DNA from: Hyunsoonleella aestuarii
GTDB taxonomy: Bacteria > Bacteroidota > Bacteroidia > Flavobacteriales > Flavobacteriaceae
Length of the DNA: 64,000 nt
Direction of reading: 5' to 3'
Assembly: GCF_006148925.1 (NCBI RefSeq)
Contig: NZ_VAWB01000001.1
Location: 1,516,001 to 1,580,000, forward strand
The translations under genes and the position numbers were made by a program. The notes beneath the pieces are model-generated. The model saw only the letters and a list, made by a program, of their open reading frames with translations, was not told the DNA's origin and ran no database searches. Numbering within the stretch: position 1 is the first letter of the stretch; every line of letters starts with the position of its first letter. Positions 18,086-27,709 of the stretch are shown here, piece by piece.

Positions 18086-18959
18086 TATTATTGGTCAGAT
18101 AGGTAATACTCCATTGGTGGAAGCAACGCATCTTCTAAATAAAGAGGGTGTGCGTTTGTTTTTAAAACTCGAAGGGAATAACCCAGGTGGAAGTGTAAAA
18201 GACCGACCAGCTTTTAATATGATTAATGAAGCCTTAAAACGGGGTGACATTAAAAAAGGTGGTACTTTAGTGGAGGCAACCAGTGGTAATACAGGAATTG
18301 CCTTGGCTTTCATTTCAAAATTATTAGGATTGAATATGGTATTGATAATGCCTGAAAATTCAACTGAAGAACGTGTTAAAACTATGCGTGCTTATGGAGC
18401 AGAGGTTATATTAACACCAGCAGAGATTGGTATTGAAGGCTCTCGGGATCTAGCTTTTAAACTAAGAGATGAAAAGGGTTATACTTTATTAAATCAGTTT
18501 GAAAACCATGATAATTGGAAAGCTCATTATAAAACTACTGGTCCTGAAATATGGAAAGCAACGAAAGGTAAAATAACACATTTTGTATCAGCTATGGGGA
18601 CTACAGGGACCATTACGGGAACTTCAACCTATTTAAAGGAGCAGAATAAGGATGTAACCATAGTTGGAGCGCAACCTGCGGATGGGGCAAGAATACCGGG
18701 TATTAGAAAATGGTCTCCAGAGTATGTGCCCAAGTTTTTTGATCCAAAAAAAGTAGATATTGTTGTTGATGTTTCAGAAGAAGATGCAAAAGTGACAACC
18801 ATCAAATTAGCTAAAGAAGAAGGCATTTTTGCTGGAATGAGCAGTGGTGGTTCTGTATTTTGTGCACTTACCATTGCGGAACAAATTAACAGTGGCGTAA
18901 TTGTAGCTATAATTTGTGATAGAGGAGATCGATATTTATCATCTTCACTATTCGAATAA
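18069..18959 (+). CDS. cysM: cysteine synthase (O-acetylserine sulfhydrylase)
   Basis: 296 residues of the beta-family PLP fold. PLP lysine Lys44 in NPGGSVKDRPA, substrate loop TSGNTGIA, glycine-rich phosphate loop MGTTGTITG, and the 3' SSGG motif. It converts O-acetylserine and sulfide to cysteine. Length and NNPGGSVKDRPA fit CysM slightly better than CysK. It overlaps cysE by 17 nt and is the end of the cysteine branch; the methionine branch starts beyond the second SAM riboswitch. Confidence 0.92.
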   Translation: MAYENSIIGQIGNTPLVEATHLLNKEGVRLFLKLEGNNPGGSVKDRPAFNMINEALKRGDIKKGGTLVEATSGNTGIALAFISKLLGLNMVLIMPENSTEERVKTMRAYGAEVILTPAEIGIEGSRDLAFKLRDEKGYTLLNQFENHDNWKAHYKTTGPEIWKATKGKITHFVSAMGTTGTITGTSTYLKEQNKDVTIVGAQPADGARIPGIRKWSPEYVPKFFDPKKVDIVVDVSEEDAKVTTIKLAKEEGIFAGMSSGGSVFCALTIAEQINSGVIVAIICDRGDRYLSSSLFE

Positions 18960-19027
18960 AGTGATAAATTTTAAGGATAAGAACAATATAGTTGTTATTT
19001 TTGTCCTCAGTTCATAAACGTACTAAA

Positions 19028-19155
19028 GTTATCAAGAAAGGTAGAGGGACTAGACCCATTGAAACCTTGGCAACCCTTTATGTGTTCTGATGTCTGTCAG
19101 GGTTTTAAAGAAGGTGCTAAATTCTACTAATACGTTGCAGTATTGGAAAGATAAC
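19028..19155 (+). promoter_or_regulatory. SAM-I (S-box) riboswitch upstream of metH
   Basis: P1 helix GTTATC (19028-19033) with GATAAC (19150-19155). The core repeats the 2831 riboswitch: AAGAAAGGTAGAGGGA, GACCCATTGAAACC, TGGCAACCC and GAAGGTGCTAAATTCTAC. It is longer because an arm around 19076-19106 is extended (AACCCTTTATGTG ... CAGGGTTTT). It lies 52 nt before the first metH gene and would repress the metH-metF operon when SAM is high. Confidence 0.93.
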
Positions 19156-19207
19156 GAAAAGTGAATCCCAACTTTTCTTGATGACATTTTAGACAACAAT
19201 TAAAAAA

Positions 19208-20224
19208 ATGTCGAATATATACGAAGCTATAAAGGAGCGAATTTTAGTTTTAGATGGTGCCATGGGTACTATGCTACAAGCTTATAAATTTACTGAGGAA
19301 GATTTTAGAGGCGATCGCTTTAAAGATTACCCAACACCTTTGCAGGGTAATAACGATTTATTGTCCATTACCCAACCAGAAGCGATTAAAACGATTCATG
19401 GAAAGTATTTTGAAGCTGGTGCTGATATTGTTGAAACCAATACCTTCTCTGGAACGACTATCGCTATGGCAGATTATCAAATGGAAGATTTGGTTTATGA
19501 ACTGAATTATCAGTCAGCGAAAATAGCCAAGGAAGTTGCCGATGAATTCACGGACAGAGAACCTCATAAACCCCGTTTTGTAGCAGGTTCTATCGGGCCT
19601 ACAAACCGTACAGCAAGTATGTCTCCTGATGTCAATGATCCTGGGTATCGTGCAGTTACTTTTGATGAATTACGAATAGCTTATAAACAACAAGTTGAAG
19701 CACTAGTTGATGGTGGAGTGGATTTGTTATTAGTTGAAACGGTGTTTGATACATTAAATGCAAAAGCGGCATTATTTGCTATTGAGCAAGTAAAAGATGA
19801 AAGAAGTATTGACATTCCAATTATGTTGAGTGGCACGATTACGGATGCTTCAGGAAGAACCTTATCTGGGCAAACTGCCGAGGCATTTTTAATTTCGGTG
19901 TCGCATATTCCATTGTTATCGGTTGGATTTAATTGTGCTTTAGGGGCTAATTTATTGCAACCGCATTTAGAAGCAATTGCTAATAAAACAGAATTTGCTG
20001 TTTCTGCACATCCAAATGCAGGTTTACCAAATGCGTTTGGAGAGTACGATGAAACTCCAGAAGAAATGGGTGAGCAAATTGAGGAGTATTTAAAGAAGAA
20101 TTTAATCAATATTATTGGAGGTTGTTGTGGAACAAGTCCAGAGCATATAAAAGTCATTGCAGATATAGCTTCAAAATACAAACCAAGGCATGCTGTTACT
20201 TTGAGCGCAGTCGAAGAGTCTTAG
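19208..20224 (+). CDS. metH: methionine synthase, homocysteine-binding half (MetH N-terminal)
   Basis: 338 residues, the homocysteine S-methyltransferase barrel only. [11 protein letters not shown] at 14-24; zinc ligands Cys243 (GFNCALG) and Cys306/Cys307 (GGCCGTS). In E. coli this domain is the first third of one 1,227-residue MetH; here the folate, cobalamin and activation domains are in a separate gene 294 nt on. The two products would have to assemble or meet to transfer a methyl group to homocysteine. The last codons (LSAVEES) are written by a TTGAGCGCAGTCGAA repeat, so the native C-terminus has been extended or replaced. Confidence 0.93.
   Translation: MSNIYEAIKERILVLDGAMGTMLQAYKFTEEDFRGDRFKDYPTPLQGNNDLLSITQPEAIKTIHGKYFEAGADIVETNTFSGTTIAMADYQMEDLVYELNYQSAKIAKEVADEFTDREPHKPRFVAGSIGPTNRTASMSPDVNDPGYRAVTFDELRIAYKQQVEALVDGGVDLLLVETVFDTLNAKAALFAIEQVKDERSIDIPIMLSGTITDASGRTLSGQTAEAFLISVSHIPLLSVGFNCALGANLLQPHLEAIANKTEFAVSAHPNAGLPNAFGEYDETPEEMGEQIEEYLKKNLINIIGGCCGTSPEHIKVIADIASKYKPRHAVTLSAVEES
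20201..20215 (+). repeat. REP-like fragment inside the metH 3' end
   Basis: TTGAGCGCAGTCGAA, one base different from 7787-7801. Here it is read in frame as part of the C-terminal residues LSAVEES of the first metH gene, just before the stop at 20222-20224. Confidence 0.5.
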
Positions 20225-20237
20225 TATAAATTGGATT

Positions 20238-20519
20238 ATGATTCTAGAAGTAGCCACATTACATATAAAAGAAGGATTTTCAGAAGCATTTGAATCCAAT
20301 TTTCAAAAAGCTGAAGGTATTATTTCTTCAATGAAGGGATGTATTTCGCATCAATTAAAAAAATGTATCGAGCAAGATGATAAATATATATTATTAGTAA
20401 ACTGGGAGACGTTGGAAGACCATGAAAAAGGTTTCAGGCAATCAGAAGAGTATCAAGAATGGAAAGCATTATTACACCATTTTTACGAGCCGTTTCCAAC
20501 AGTAGAGCATTATAAGTAA
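20238..20519 (+). CDS. antibiotic biosynthesis monooxygenase (ABM)-fold small protein
   Basis: 93 residues with the dimeric alpha/beta-barrel pattern of the ABM family ([62 protein letters not shown]). Such proteins can be heme-degrading, quinol-forming or non-enzymatic. It is wedged between the two metH halves, 13 nt after the first and overlapping the second by 1 nt, so it is translationally coupled to methionine synthesis; no reason for this is known to me. No heme ligand can be assigned confidently. Confidence 0.82.
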   Translation: MILEVATLHIKEGFSEAFESNFQKAEGIISSMKGCISHQLKKCIEQDDKYILLVNWETLEDHEKGFRQSEEYQEWKALLHHFYEPFPTVEHYK

Positions 20520-23191
20520 TGAAAATAAAACAAACAAAATACATGAAATTGTCTGGTTTAGAACCTTTGGTTTTAAACGAGAATTCCAATTTTATAAATG
20601 TAGGAGAGCGAACTAATGTTGCTGGGTCTCGAAAATTTCTTCGTTTAATAAAAGAAGAAAAATTTGATGAAGCTTTAGATATTGCACGCCATCAAGTAGA
20701 TGGGGGTGCGCAGATTATTGACATTAATATGGACGATGGTCTAATTGACGGAAAAGAGGCCATGGTGCGTTTCTTAAACTTAATTGCCGCAGAACCAGAT
20801 ATCTGTCGTGTACCTATTATGATTGACTCTTCCAAGTGGGAAATTATAGAGGCAGGACTTCAAGTGGTGCAAGGAAAGTGTGTGGTGAATTCTATATCAC
20901 TTAAAGAAGGAGAAGACATATTTATTTGGGAAGCAACTCAAATTAAAAGATACGGAGCAGCTGTTATTGTAATGGCGTTTGATGAAGTTGGACAGGCCGA
21001 TAATTATGAACGCCGTATGGAAATAGCTAAGCGATCGTATGATATATTAGTCAATAAGGTTGGTTTTCCATCAGAAGATATCATTTTCGATTTAAATATA
21101 TTTCCTGTGGCCACAGGAATGGATGAGCATCGCAGAAATGCTATTGATTTTATAGAAGCGACAAAATGGGTGCGAGAAAACCTTGAAAATGTTTCTGTAA
21201 GTGGTGGTGTAAGTAATGTGTCCTTTTCTTTTAGAGGGAATAACGGTGTTCGCGAAGCGATGCATTCGGTATTTTTATACCATGCCATTCAAAATGGAAT
21301 GAATATAGGTATTGTAAACCCTGCTATGTTGGAGGTTTACGACGATATCCCCAAGGATTTATTAGAGCATGTAGAAGATGTAATTCTTGATAGACGTGAT
21401 GATGCCACGGAGCGTTTATTGGAATTTGCTGAAACGGTAAAAGGCACTAAAGCCGAAAAAACAGTTGATTTAACTTGGCGAGAAGGTTCAATCCAAGATA
21501 GAATAACACATGCTTTGGTAAAAGGGATTGATGCGTTTATTATTGAGGATGTTGAGCAGGCACGACAAGAAGCATCAAAACCAATTGAGATAATCGAAGG
21601 TCACTTAATGATAGGTATGAACGTGGTTGGTGATTTATTTGGTGCTGGGAAAATGTTTTTACCACAAGTTGTGAAATCAGCACGTGTGATGAAAAAAGCG
21701 GTAGCCTATTTAAATCCGTTTATTGAGGCTGAAAAATCAGATAAATCGGAGCCTGTTGGGAAGATTTTGATGGCAACGGTAAAAGGTGATGTACACGATA
21801 TTGGTAAAAATATTGTGAGTGTAGTGTTGGCTTGTAATAATTATGAAATCGTTGATTTGGGTGTTATGGTGCCACCTGAAAAGATTATTCAAACAGCCAT
21901 TTCTGAACGTGTAGATGCTATTGGACTATCTGGACTAATTACACCGTCGCTAGATGAGATGGTGTATTTGGCAAAAGAAATGCAAAACAAAAACTTTCAA
22001 GTGCCATTGCTGATTGGTGGTGCAACTACATCAAAAGCGCATACAGCCGTTAAGATTGATACACAGTACAATAATGCGGTAGTACACGTAAATGACGCCT
22101 CAAGAGCGGTAACTGTAGTTGGTGATTTATTGAATAAGAAAACGTCGCATGCTTATGTGGCGAAAATGAAAAAGGATTATGATGAATTCCGAACTAAGTT
22201 TTTAAAACGAGGTAAAGAGAAATCGTATATCTCGATTGAAGAAGCGCGTAAAAGAAAAAATCAAATAGATTGGAATACTTCAGAAATTGTTAAGCCGAAG
22301 GAGTTAGGCGTTCAGATATTGAAGCAATTAAGCTTAAAAGAATTATTGCCATTCATTGATTGGAGTCCGTTTTTTAGAAGCTGGGATTTGCATGGTAAAT
22401 ATCCAGATATTTTAACTGATGAGGTGGTTGGTGAACAAGCCACTCAGTTGTTTGAAGATGCTCAGGAAATGGTTCAGGACATTGTTGCAAAACAATTGTT
22501 GAAGCCTAAGGCAGTATTTGGTCTGTTTGAAGCAAATGCGATAAACGAAGATGATATTTCTATTCAGAAAAAAGGTAAGGAAGTTGCGGTATTTAGAACC
22601 TTGCGTCAGCAATTAAAAAAGCGCGAGGGTATTCCTAATTTAGCTTTAGCTGATTTTATTGCGCCAGAAGACACAGGGAAAACTGATTATATAGGTGCCT
22701 TTTGTGTGGGGATTTTTGGAGCGCAAGAATTGGCAGATAGTTACAAAGCTAAAGATGATGATTACAGTGCAATTATGGCGCAAGCCGTAGCAGATAGATT
22801 TGCCGAGGCTTTTGCTGAATATTTGCACAAGCAAATTAGAACCAAGCATTGGGGGTATACAGCTGATGAAGATTTAACAAATCAAGATTTAATTAAAGAG
22901 AGTTATAAAGGGATTCGTCCAGCACCGGGGTATCCTGCGTGTCCTGACCATTTAGAAAAAGAAACGATTTGGGAGTTGTTGGATGTTGAAAAACTAATTG
23001 GCGTAAGGCTAACTGAAAGTTTAGCGATGTGGCCAGCAGCAGCCGTTTCCGGGTATTATTTTGGTAATCCAGAGGCAAAGTATTTTGGTCTAGGTAAAAT
23101 CACAGACGACCAATTAACCGATTATGCTGAAAGAAAAGGCATAACCAAAGAAAAAGCTAGAAAGTGGTTGCATCCTAACTTGGCAGAATAG
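20519..23191 (+). CDS. metH: methionine synthase, folate/cobalamin/activation domains (MetH C-terminal)
   Basis: 890 residues. Pterin-binding barrel from [14 protein letters not shown] (about 27) to about 300; cobalamin cap and binding domain with the base-off motif GDVHDIGKN and cobalt-ligand His426, and [14 protein letters not shown]-dependent reactivation domain to the end with [12 protein letters not shown]. It accepts the methyl group of 5-methyltetrahydrofolate on cobalamin. The homocysteine domain is the separate upstream gene. metF, which makes the methyl donor, follows 75 nt later. Activity requires vitamin B12; no B12 synthesis genes are seen here. Confidence 0.95.
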   Translation: MKIKQTKYMKLSGLEPLVLNENSNFINVGERTNVAGSRKFLRLIKEEKFDEALDIARHQVDGGAQIIDINMDDGLIDGKEAMVRFLNLIAAEPDICRVPIMIDSSKWEIIEAGLQVVQGKCVVNSISLKEGEDIFIWEATQIKRYGAAVIVMAFDEVGQADNYERRMEIAKRSYDILVNKVGFPSEDIIFDLNIFPVATGMDEHRRNAIDFIEATKWVRENLENVSVSGGVSNVSFSFRGNNGVREAMHSVFLYHAIQNGMNIGIVNPAMLEVYDDIPKDLLEHVEDVILDRRDDATERLLEFAETVKGTKAEKTVDLTWREGSIQDRITHALVKGIDAFIIEDVEQARQEASKPIEIIEGHLMIGMNVVGDLFGAGKMFLPQVVKSARVMKKAVAYLNPFIEAEKSDKSEPVGKILMATVKGDVHDIGKNIVSVVLACNNYEIVDLGVMVPPEKIIQTAISERVDAIGLSGLITPSLDEMVYLAKEMQNKNFQVPLLIGGATTSKAHTAVKIDTQYNNAVVHVNDASRAVTVVGDLLNKKTSHAYVAKMKKDYDEFRTKFLKRGKEKSYISIEEARKRKNQIDWNTSEIVKPKELGVQILKQLSLKELLPFIDWSPFFRSWDLHGKYPDILTDEVVGEQATQLFEDAQEMVQDIVAKQLLKPKAVFGLFEANAINEDDISIQKKGKEVAVFRTLRQQLKKREGIPNLALADFIAPEDTGKTDYIGAFCVGIFGAQELADSYKAKDDDYSAIMAQAVADRFAEAFAEYLHKQIRTKHWGYTADEDLTNQDLIKESYKGIRPAPGYPACPDHLEKETIWELLDVEKLIGVRLTESLAMWPAAAVSGYYFGNPEAKYFGLGKITDDQLTDYAERKGITKEKARKWLHPNLAE

Positions 23192-23243
23192 CTCACGTTA
23201 GCGATTGCACAAAACAGATAAAATAATTGTATTAACAAAAAGG

Positions 23244-23261
23244 TTCCTGCTTTTGCAGGAA
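23244..23261 (+). promoter_or_regulatory. hairpin before metF
   Basis: TTCCTGC (23244-23250), TTTT loop, GCAGGAA (23255-23261): a perfect 7-bp stem ending 5 nt before the metF ATG, close enough to affect initiation. It has the same geometry as the hairpin before cysN. Confidence 0.45.
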
Positions 23262-23266
23262 ATAAT

Positions 23267-24223
23267 ATGAAAGTAACAGACCATATAAAAAAAGCGAAAG
23301 GAAAAACATTATTTTCCTTTGAAATTATACCACCGCAAAAAGGCAGGAGTATACAAGAGTTATACAATAATATTGACCCTTTAATGGAGTTTAAACCGCC
23401 ATTTATTGATGTAACAACTTCGAGGGAGCAATATATCTATATAGATAAAGGTGAAGGGCTTTTAGATAGAAAAATAACGCGTATGCGTCCTGGAACTGTA
23501 GGTATTTGTGCTGCTATAAAACATAAGTACAATGTAGACACGGTACCACATGTGTTGTGCGGAGGATTTACAAAAGAGGAAACGGAATACTTGTTGGTTG
23601 ATTGTCATTATTTGGGGATTGATAATGTGATGGCCTTACGTGGTGATGCGATGAGTCATCAAAAATATTTTGAACCATCTAAAGGTGGACATAAATATGC
23701 TACTGAATTAGTATCTCAAATTCAGAATTTGAATACTGGTAAGTACTTACATGATGTGGTTGAGTCTGAGCATAAATCGGATTTTTGTATTGGTGTTGCT
23801 GGTTATCCTGAAAAGCATATGGAAGCCCCTTCTTTACAAACCGATTTGAAAAGATTAAAAGAAAAAGTAGATGCTGGTGCAGACTATATAGTAACGCAAA
23901 TGTTTTTTGATAATAAGAAGTATTTCGAGTTTGTTGAAGCGGCCAAAGCCTTTGGAATTAATGTGCCAATTATTCCAGGAATTAAACCAATTGCTGTGAA
24001 GCGTCATTTACAAATATTACCACAAGTATTTAAAATAGATGTTCCGGAAGAATTAATTCAAGCTGTGGAGAACTGTAAAGATAACAAGGCAGTAAGACAG
24101 GTTGGAATAGAATGGGGAGTAAAACAATCGAAAGAATTGTTGGATTATGGTGTTCCTGTATTGCATTATTACTCCATGGGGAAAAGTGATAATATTAAGG
24201 CAATAGCTTCAGAATTGTTTTAA
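23267..24223 (+). CDS. metF: methylenetetrahydrofolate reductase
   Basis: 318 residues of the FAD-dependent MTHFR barrel: FSFEIIPPQKGRSIQ (the catalytic-Glu strand), PHVLCGGFTKEE, VMALRGD, and ADYIVTQMFFDNKKYFEF with the GYPEKHME motif. It reduces 5,10-methylene- to 5-methyltetrahydrofolate, the methyl donor for the metH product upstream. It closes the SAM-riboswitch-controlled operon. Confidence 0.96.
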   Translation: MKVTDHIKKAKGKTLFSFEIIPPQKGRSIQELYNNIDPLMEFKPPFIDVTTSREQYIYIDKGEGLLDRKITRMRPGTVGICAAIKHKYNVDTVPHVLCGGFTKEETEYLLVDCHYLGIDNVMALRGDAMSHQKYFEPSKGGHKYATELVSQIQNLNTGKYLHDVVESEHKSDFCIGVAGYPEKHMEAPSLQTDLKRLKEKVDAGADYIVTQMFFDNKKYFEFVEAAKAFGINVPIIPGIKPIAVKRHLQILPQVFKIDVPEELIQAVENCKDNKAVRQVGIEWGVKQSKELLDYGVPVLHYYSMGKSDNIKAIASELF

Positions 24224-24243
24224 TTATTATTGCATTACTTTTG
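24215..24243 (+). promoter_or_regulatory. Bacteroidota-type promoter for the acyloxyacyl hydrolase gene
   Basis: TTG at 24215-24217 (inside the end of metF) and TACTTTTG at 24236-24243, an exact TAnnTTTG, separated by 18 nt. The next start codon is 22 nt downstream. Confidence 0.6.
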
Positions 24244-24264
24244 CAAATAATGTTAAACTCCTAA

Positions 24265-25362
24265 ATGAAGTTTTATTTAACCTGCTTTCTCTGTTTTTGC
24301 TTTACAATTGTTTTTTCTCAAGATAAAACACATACCTCTTATTTTGATCTTAATTATTTTAAAGGAAATATTGCGCTTCATAATGATGATATCCTTCATT
24401 TAATACAAGGGCATCCAGAAGGTTTTATCTTTAGTTGGAATAAAAAAACCTTTGGCTTTAGCGAATGGGAACAGCGTTATAATTATCCAGATTATGGTGT
24501 TTCTTTTGCTTATCAAAATCTAAAGAATGAAGTTTTAGGAAATAATTATTCTATATATGCCCACTATAACTTCTACTTTTTTAACAGAAACTTAATGATG
24601 CGAGTTGGTCAAGGTTTGGCTCTAACTACGAATCCTTATGATAAAGTAGAAAACTTTAGAAACAATGCATTTGGCTCTAAAGTTATGAGCAGTACTTATG
24701 TGATGCTTAATTATAAGAAAGAACGTTTGTTCGATAGATTTGGTCTGCAGGCGGGATTTTCATTAATTCATTATTCAAATGCTAATGTTAAAGCGCCTAA
24801 TACTAGTATAAATTCAATAACCTATAATATTGGATTAACCTATAATTTAGATGATGTAGAGCCAGAATATCAGCAAACGCTTGAAGAACACGACAGGAAA
24901 TTCACAGAACCTATTAAATACAATTTGGTGTTTAGAACAGGTATTAACGAAAGTGATATCGTTGGAAGTGGTCAATTTGCGTTTTATACGCTTTCAGCTT
25001 ATGCGGATAAACGGATAAACAGGAAAAGTACTCTGCAAGTAGGTGCAGACTTTTTCTTTTCTAATTTCTTAAAAGAGTATATCCATTATAGAAGCGTGTC
25101 GTTTCCAGAGGAAAATGTATCGGGCGATGAAGATTATAAACGCGTTAGTTTAATTGCTGGACATGAATTGTTTGTTAATAAAACCTCATTACTTACCCAA
25201 TTTGGGTATTACATCTATTATCCTTTTGATTTTGAAGGGCGTACTTTTGTGAGGGTTGGTTTAAAAAGATATTTTGTTAAAAAATGGTTTGGAGCTTTAA
25301 CCTTAAAATCGCATGCGTTTAAAGCAGAAGCTGTAGAATTTGGAATTGGAGTAAGATTGTAA
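24265..25362 (+). CDS. acyloxyacyl hydrolase / PagL-like lipid A deacylase, outer membrane
   Basis: 365 residues with a signal peptide (cleavage near VFSQ, residue 18-19) and a C-terminal aromatic-rich beta-barrel ending EFGIGVRL. HYSNAN at about residues 170-175 matches the PagL catalytic His-x-Ser-Asn region. Family members sit in the outer membrane and remove acyl chains from lipid A, or are distant relatives of unknown substrate. It has its own promoter and is followed at 4 nt by a VOC gene. Confidence 0.75.
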   Translation: MKFYLTCFLCFCFTIVFSQDKTHTSYFDLNYFKGNIALHNDDILHLIQGHPEGFIFSWNKKTFGFSEWEQRYNYPDYGVSFAYQNLKNEVLGNNYSIYAHYNFYFFNRNLMMRVGQGLALTTNPYDKVENFRNNAFGSKVMSSTYVMLNYKKERLFDRFGLQAGFSLIHYSNANVKAPNTSINSITYNIGLTYNLDDVEPEYQQTLEEHDRKFTEPIKYNLVFRTGINESDIVGSGQFAFYTLSAYADKRINRKSTLQVGADFFFSNFLKEYIHYRSVSFPEENVSGDEDYKRVSLIAGHELFVNKTSLLTQFGYYIYYPFDFEGRTFVRVGLKRYFVKKWFGALTLKSHAFKAEAVEFGIGVRL

Positions 25363-25366
25363 AATA

Positions 25367-25789
25367 ATGGAGCAAAGGTTAACGATAATTGGATTGGGTG
25401 TAAATAATTTAGAAGTTGCTGCTAAATTTTATGAAGAAAAATTTGGCTGGAAAAAGACGAACTCTAGTAATGAATTTATCTCTTTTTTTCAGCTCAATGG
25501 TATTTTACTTTCGCTTTACCCAAATGATAAGTTGGCAGAAGATGCTAAAGTGAATGCTGAAGGTTCTGGTTTTAAAAAATTCACTTTGGCTTATAATACA
25601 AAAAGTAAGCAAGAGGTTGATGAGTTAATTGAAGTGTTGGAAGCCAAAGGAGTAAGAATTGTAAAAAGACCCGAAGAAGTGTTTTGGGGAGGTTATAGCA
25701 GTTACATTGCAGATATGGACGATAACCTCTGGGAGATTGCATTTAACCCCTTTATGCCTATGGATGAAAAAGGAAATACTATAGCCTAA
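25367..25789 (+). CDS. VOC (glyoxalase/bleomycin-resistance) superfamily protein
   Basis: 140 residues with the paired beta-alpha-beta-beta-beta units of the VOC fold: IIGLGVNNLEVAAKFYEEKFGW at the start and SSYIADMDDNLWEIAFNPF at the end. Substrate unknown; a candidate metal-site Glu lies in WEIAFNP. It is the middle of a tight three-gene set, 4 nt after the PagL-like gene and overlapping the next start by 1 nt. Confidence 0.85.
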   Translation: MEQRLTIIGLGVNNLEVAAKFYEEKFGWKKTNSSNEFISFFQLNGILLSLYPNDKLAEDAKVNAEGSGFKKFTLAYNTKSKQEVDELIEVLEAKGVRIVKRPEEVFWGGYSSYIADMDDNLWEIAFNPFMPMDEKGNTIA

Positions 25790-26535
25790 TGAAAAAAATA
25801 ATAAGCATATTGTCATTAATCTTATTGTGTGCTTGCGATAGTGAAAATGCAGGTGATTGTTTTCAGAAAACAGGAAACATCATTCAAAGTGAAGTGACGG
25901 TGTCTATGTTTAGTAAAATACTGGTTAATCGCGATATTGAATTAAAAGTTAAAGATGGTACCGAACAGAAAGTAATCATAGAAACCGGCGACAATTTATT
26001 GAATGATGTGAGCGCCATTGTAGAAGATGGCAGATTAATACTTACTGATAATAACACTTGTAATTACGTTCGAGATTATGGCATAACTAAGGTGTATGTA
26101 ACTTCTCCTAACATTTTAGAAATTAGAAGCTCCACGCAGTTTGATATTAGTTCTGATGGAGTTTTAACCTACCCAAGTATAACTATTTTATCTGAGGATT
26201 TTACTGCTCCAGATACCTTTACGAGTGGTAATTTTTATTTGCAAGTAAACAGTAATAATATCCAAGTTACATTTAATAATTTATCAAATTGCTTTATTTC
26301 TGGAAATACCAATAATCTCAATATTACTTTTGCATCAGGTTCTTCACGATTCGAAGGGCGTAATTTAGTAGCGCAAAACGTTCAATTATGGAATCGCGGT
26401 TCTAACGACATGATTGTGAATCCACAACAACAAATAAAAGGGAAAATATCTGGAACCGGTAATGTTATTTCTGTTAACGAACCACCTATCGTTGAGGTCG
26501 AAGAACAGTATATAGGACAATTAATTTTCGAATAA
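25789..26535 (+). CDS. GIN-domain (DUF2807) lipoprotein
   Basis: 248 residues. Lipoprotein signal peptide with a Cys at about 17 (LLCAC), then a repetitive beta-helix-like region typical of the putative autotransporter-adhesin head GIN domain (ILVNRDIELKVKDGTEQKVIIETGDN in style, many Asn, Thr and Ser). Probably exported to the periplasm or cell surface. Function unknown. Its 3' end runs 15 nt into the 3' end of ackA on the other strand. Confidence 0.8.
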   Translation: MKKIISILSLILLCACDSENAGDCFQKTGNIIQSEVTVSMFSKILVNRDIELKVKDGTEQKVIIETGDNLLNDVSAIVEDGRLILTDNNTCNYVRDYGITKVYVTSPNILEIRSSTQFDISSDGVLTYPSITILSEDFTAPDTFTSGNFYLQVNSNNIQVTFNNLSNCFISGNTNNLNITFASGSSRFEGRNLVAQNVQLWNRGSNDMIVNPQQQIKGKISGTGNVISVNEPPIVEVEEQYIGQLIFE

Positions 26536-27708
26536 CGCAATCGACTGTTTAGCAATTTCTAATTCTTCATTAGTTGGAATTACTAAAATTTTAACTGGCG
26601 AAGTTTCAGTATTAATGGCTCTAATATTATTGCTTCTTAAGTCGTTTTTAGTTTTATCCAACTCTATTCCTAAAAATTGTAAATCTTTGCAAACTAATTC
26701 ACGCATAAAGCTGGAATTTTCACCAATACCAGCCGTAAAAACAATGGCGTCTAATCCGTTTAAAATAGCAGCGTAACTTCCTATATATTTTTTGATTCTA
26801 TAGGCATTCATTTCCAGAGCCAATCGACATTTTTTATTGCCTTTATCAGCTTCGGTTTGAATATCTCTTAAATCACTAAACCCAGTTAATCCTAACATAC
26901 CACTTTTCTTTTGAAGCAATGTATTGATTTCATCTAAACGATAATTGAATCGTTTAGCTAAATGAAATATAATCGACTGATCGATATCTCCTGAGCGTGT
27001 TCCCATTATCAAACCGTTAACAGGTGAAAAGCCTAAAGAATGATCGATGCTCTTTCCATCTTTTATTGCCGTCATGCTACATCCATTTCCTAAGTGTAGG
27101 GTTATAATCTTTGAGCTAGGTTTATCAAGGAACTCTATAGCTTTTTCTGAAACAAATTTGTGACTAGTTCCGTGGAATCCATACATGCGAATATTGTGCT
27201 CTTCTAAAAACTCATTAGGGATTGCGTATTTATATGCATATTCTGGAATAGTTTGATGAAACGCCGTATCAAAAACAGCAACCTGTTTTGCATTAGGAAA
27301 AATAGATTCTGCTACTTCTATACCTTCTAAATTGGCTGGATTATGCAAGGGAGCAAGCGATGTTAATGCTTTAATCTTGTCTTTTGCTTCAGAAGTAATT
27401 TCGGTGGTCGCACTAAATTGTTTTCCACCATGTACCACGCGGTGACCAACAATTTCAATGTCATCAGCAGATTTAATTATGCCAGTTTCCGGATTTAATA
27501 ACTGTTTTGAAAGTATTTCTAAACCAACTTTGTGATTTGGAATCGCCTCAACAAATTCGATACTATTTTTATCTGTTTTGAATTTGAATTCAGCATCTTC
27601 AAAACCAATACGTTCAATTAGTCCAGAGCACAATATTGTAGCTTCTGGCATTGAGAATAGTTGAAATTTTAATGATGAACTCCCTGAGTTTAAAACAAGT
27701 ACTTCCAT
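26521..27708 (-). CDS. ackA: acetate kinase
   Basis: 395 residues. VLVLNSGSSSLKFQL at the N-terminus, VGHRVVHGG, DTAFHQTIP, MYGFHGTSHKFV and HLGNGCSM are the acetokinase signatures. It interconverts acetyl phosphate and ADP with acetate and ATP. It starts 1 nt after the pta stop, so the two form one operon transcribed leftward. Confidence 0.97.
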   Translation of the reverse strand: MEVLVLNSGSSSLKFQLFSMPEATILCSGLIERIGFEDAEFKFKTDKNSIEFVEAIPNHKVGLEILSKQLLNPETGIIKSADDIEIVGHRVVHGGKQFSATTEITSEAKDKIKALTSLAPLHNPANLEGIEVAESIFPNAKQVAVFDTAFHQTIPEYAYKYAIPNEFLEEHNIRMYGFHGTSHKFVSEKAIEFLDKPSSKIITLHLGNGCSMTAIKDGKSIDHSLGFSPVNGLIMGTRSGDIDQSIIFHLAKRFNYRLDEINTLLQKKSGMLGLTGFSDLRDIQTEADKGNKKCRLALEMNAYRIKKYIGSYAAILNGLDAIVFTAGIGENSSFMRELVCKDLQFLGIELDKTKNDLRSNNIRAINTETSPVKILVIPTNEELEIAKQSIALFEN

Positions 27709-27709
27709 A

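Noticed and set aside
19681-20181. 166-codon minus-strand frame opposite metH
   Set aside because: Cys/Ser-rich shadow of the conserved homocysteine-methyltransferase domain; no independent support.
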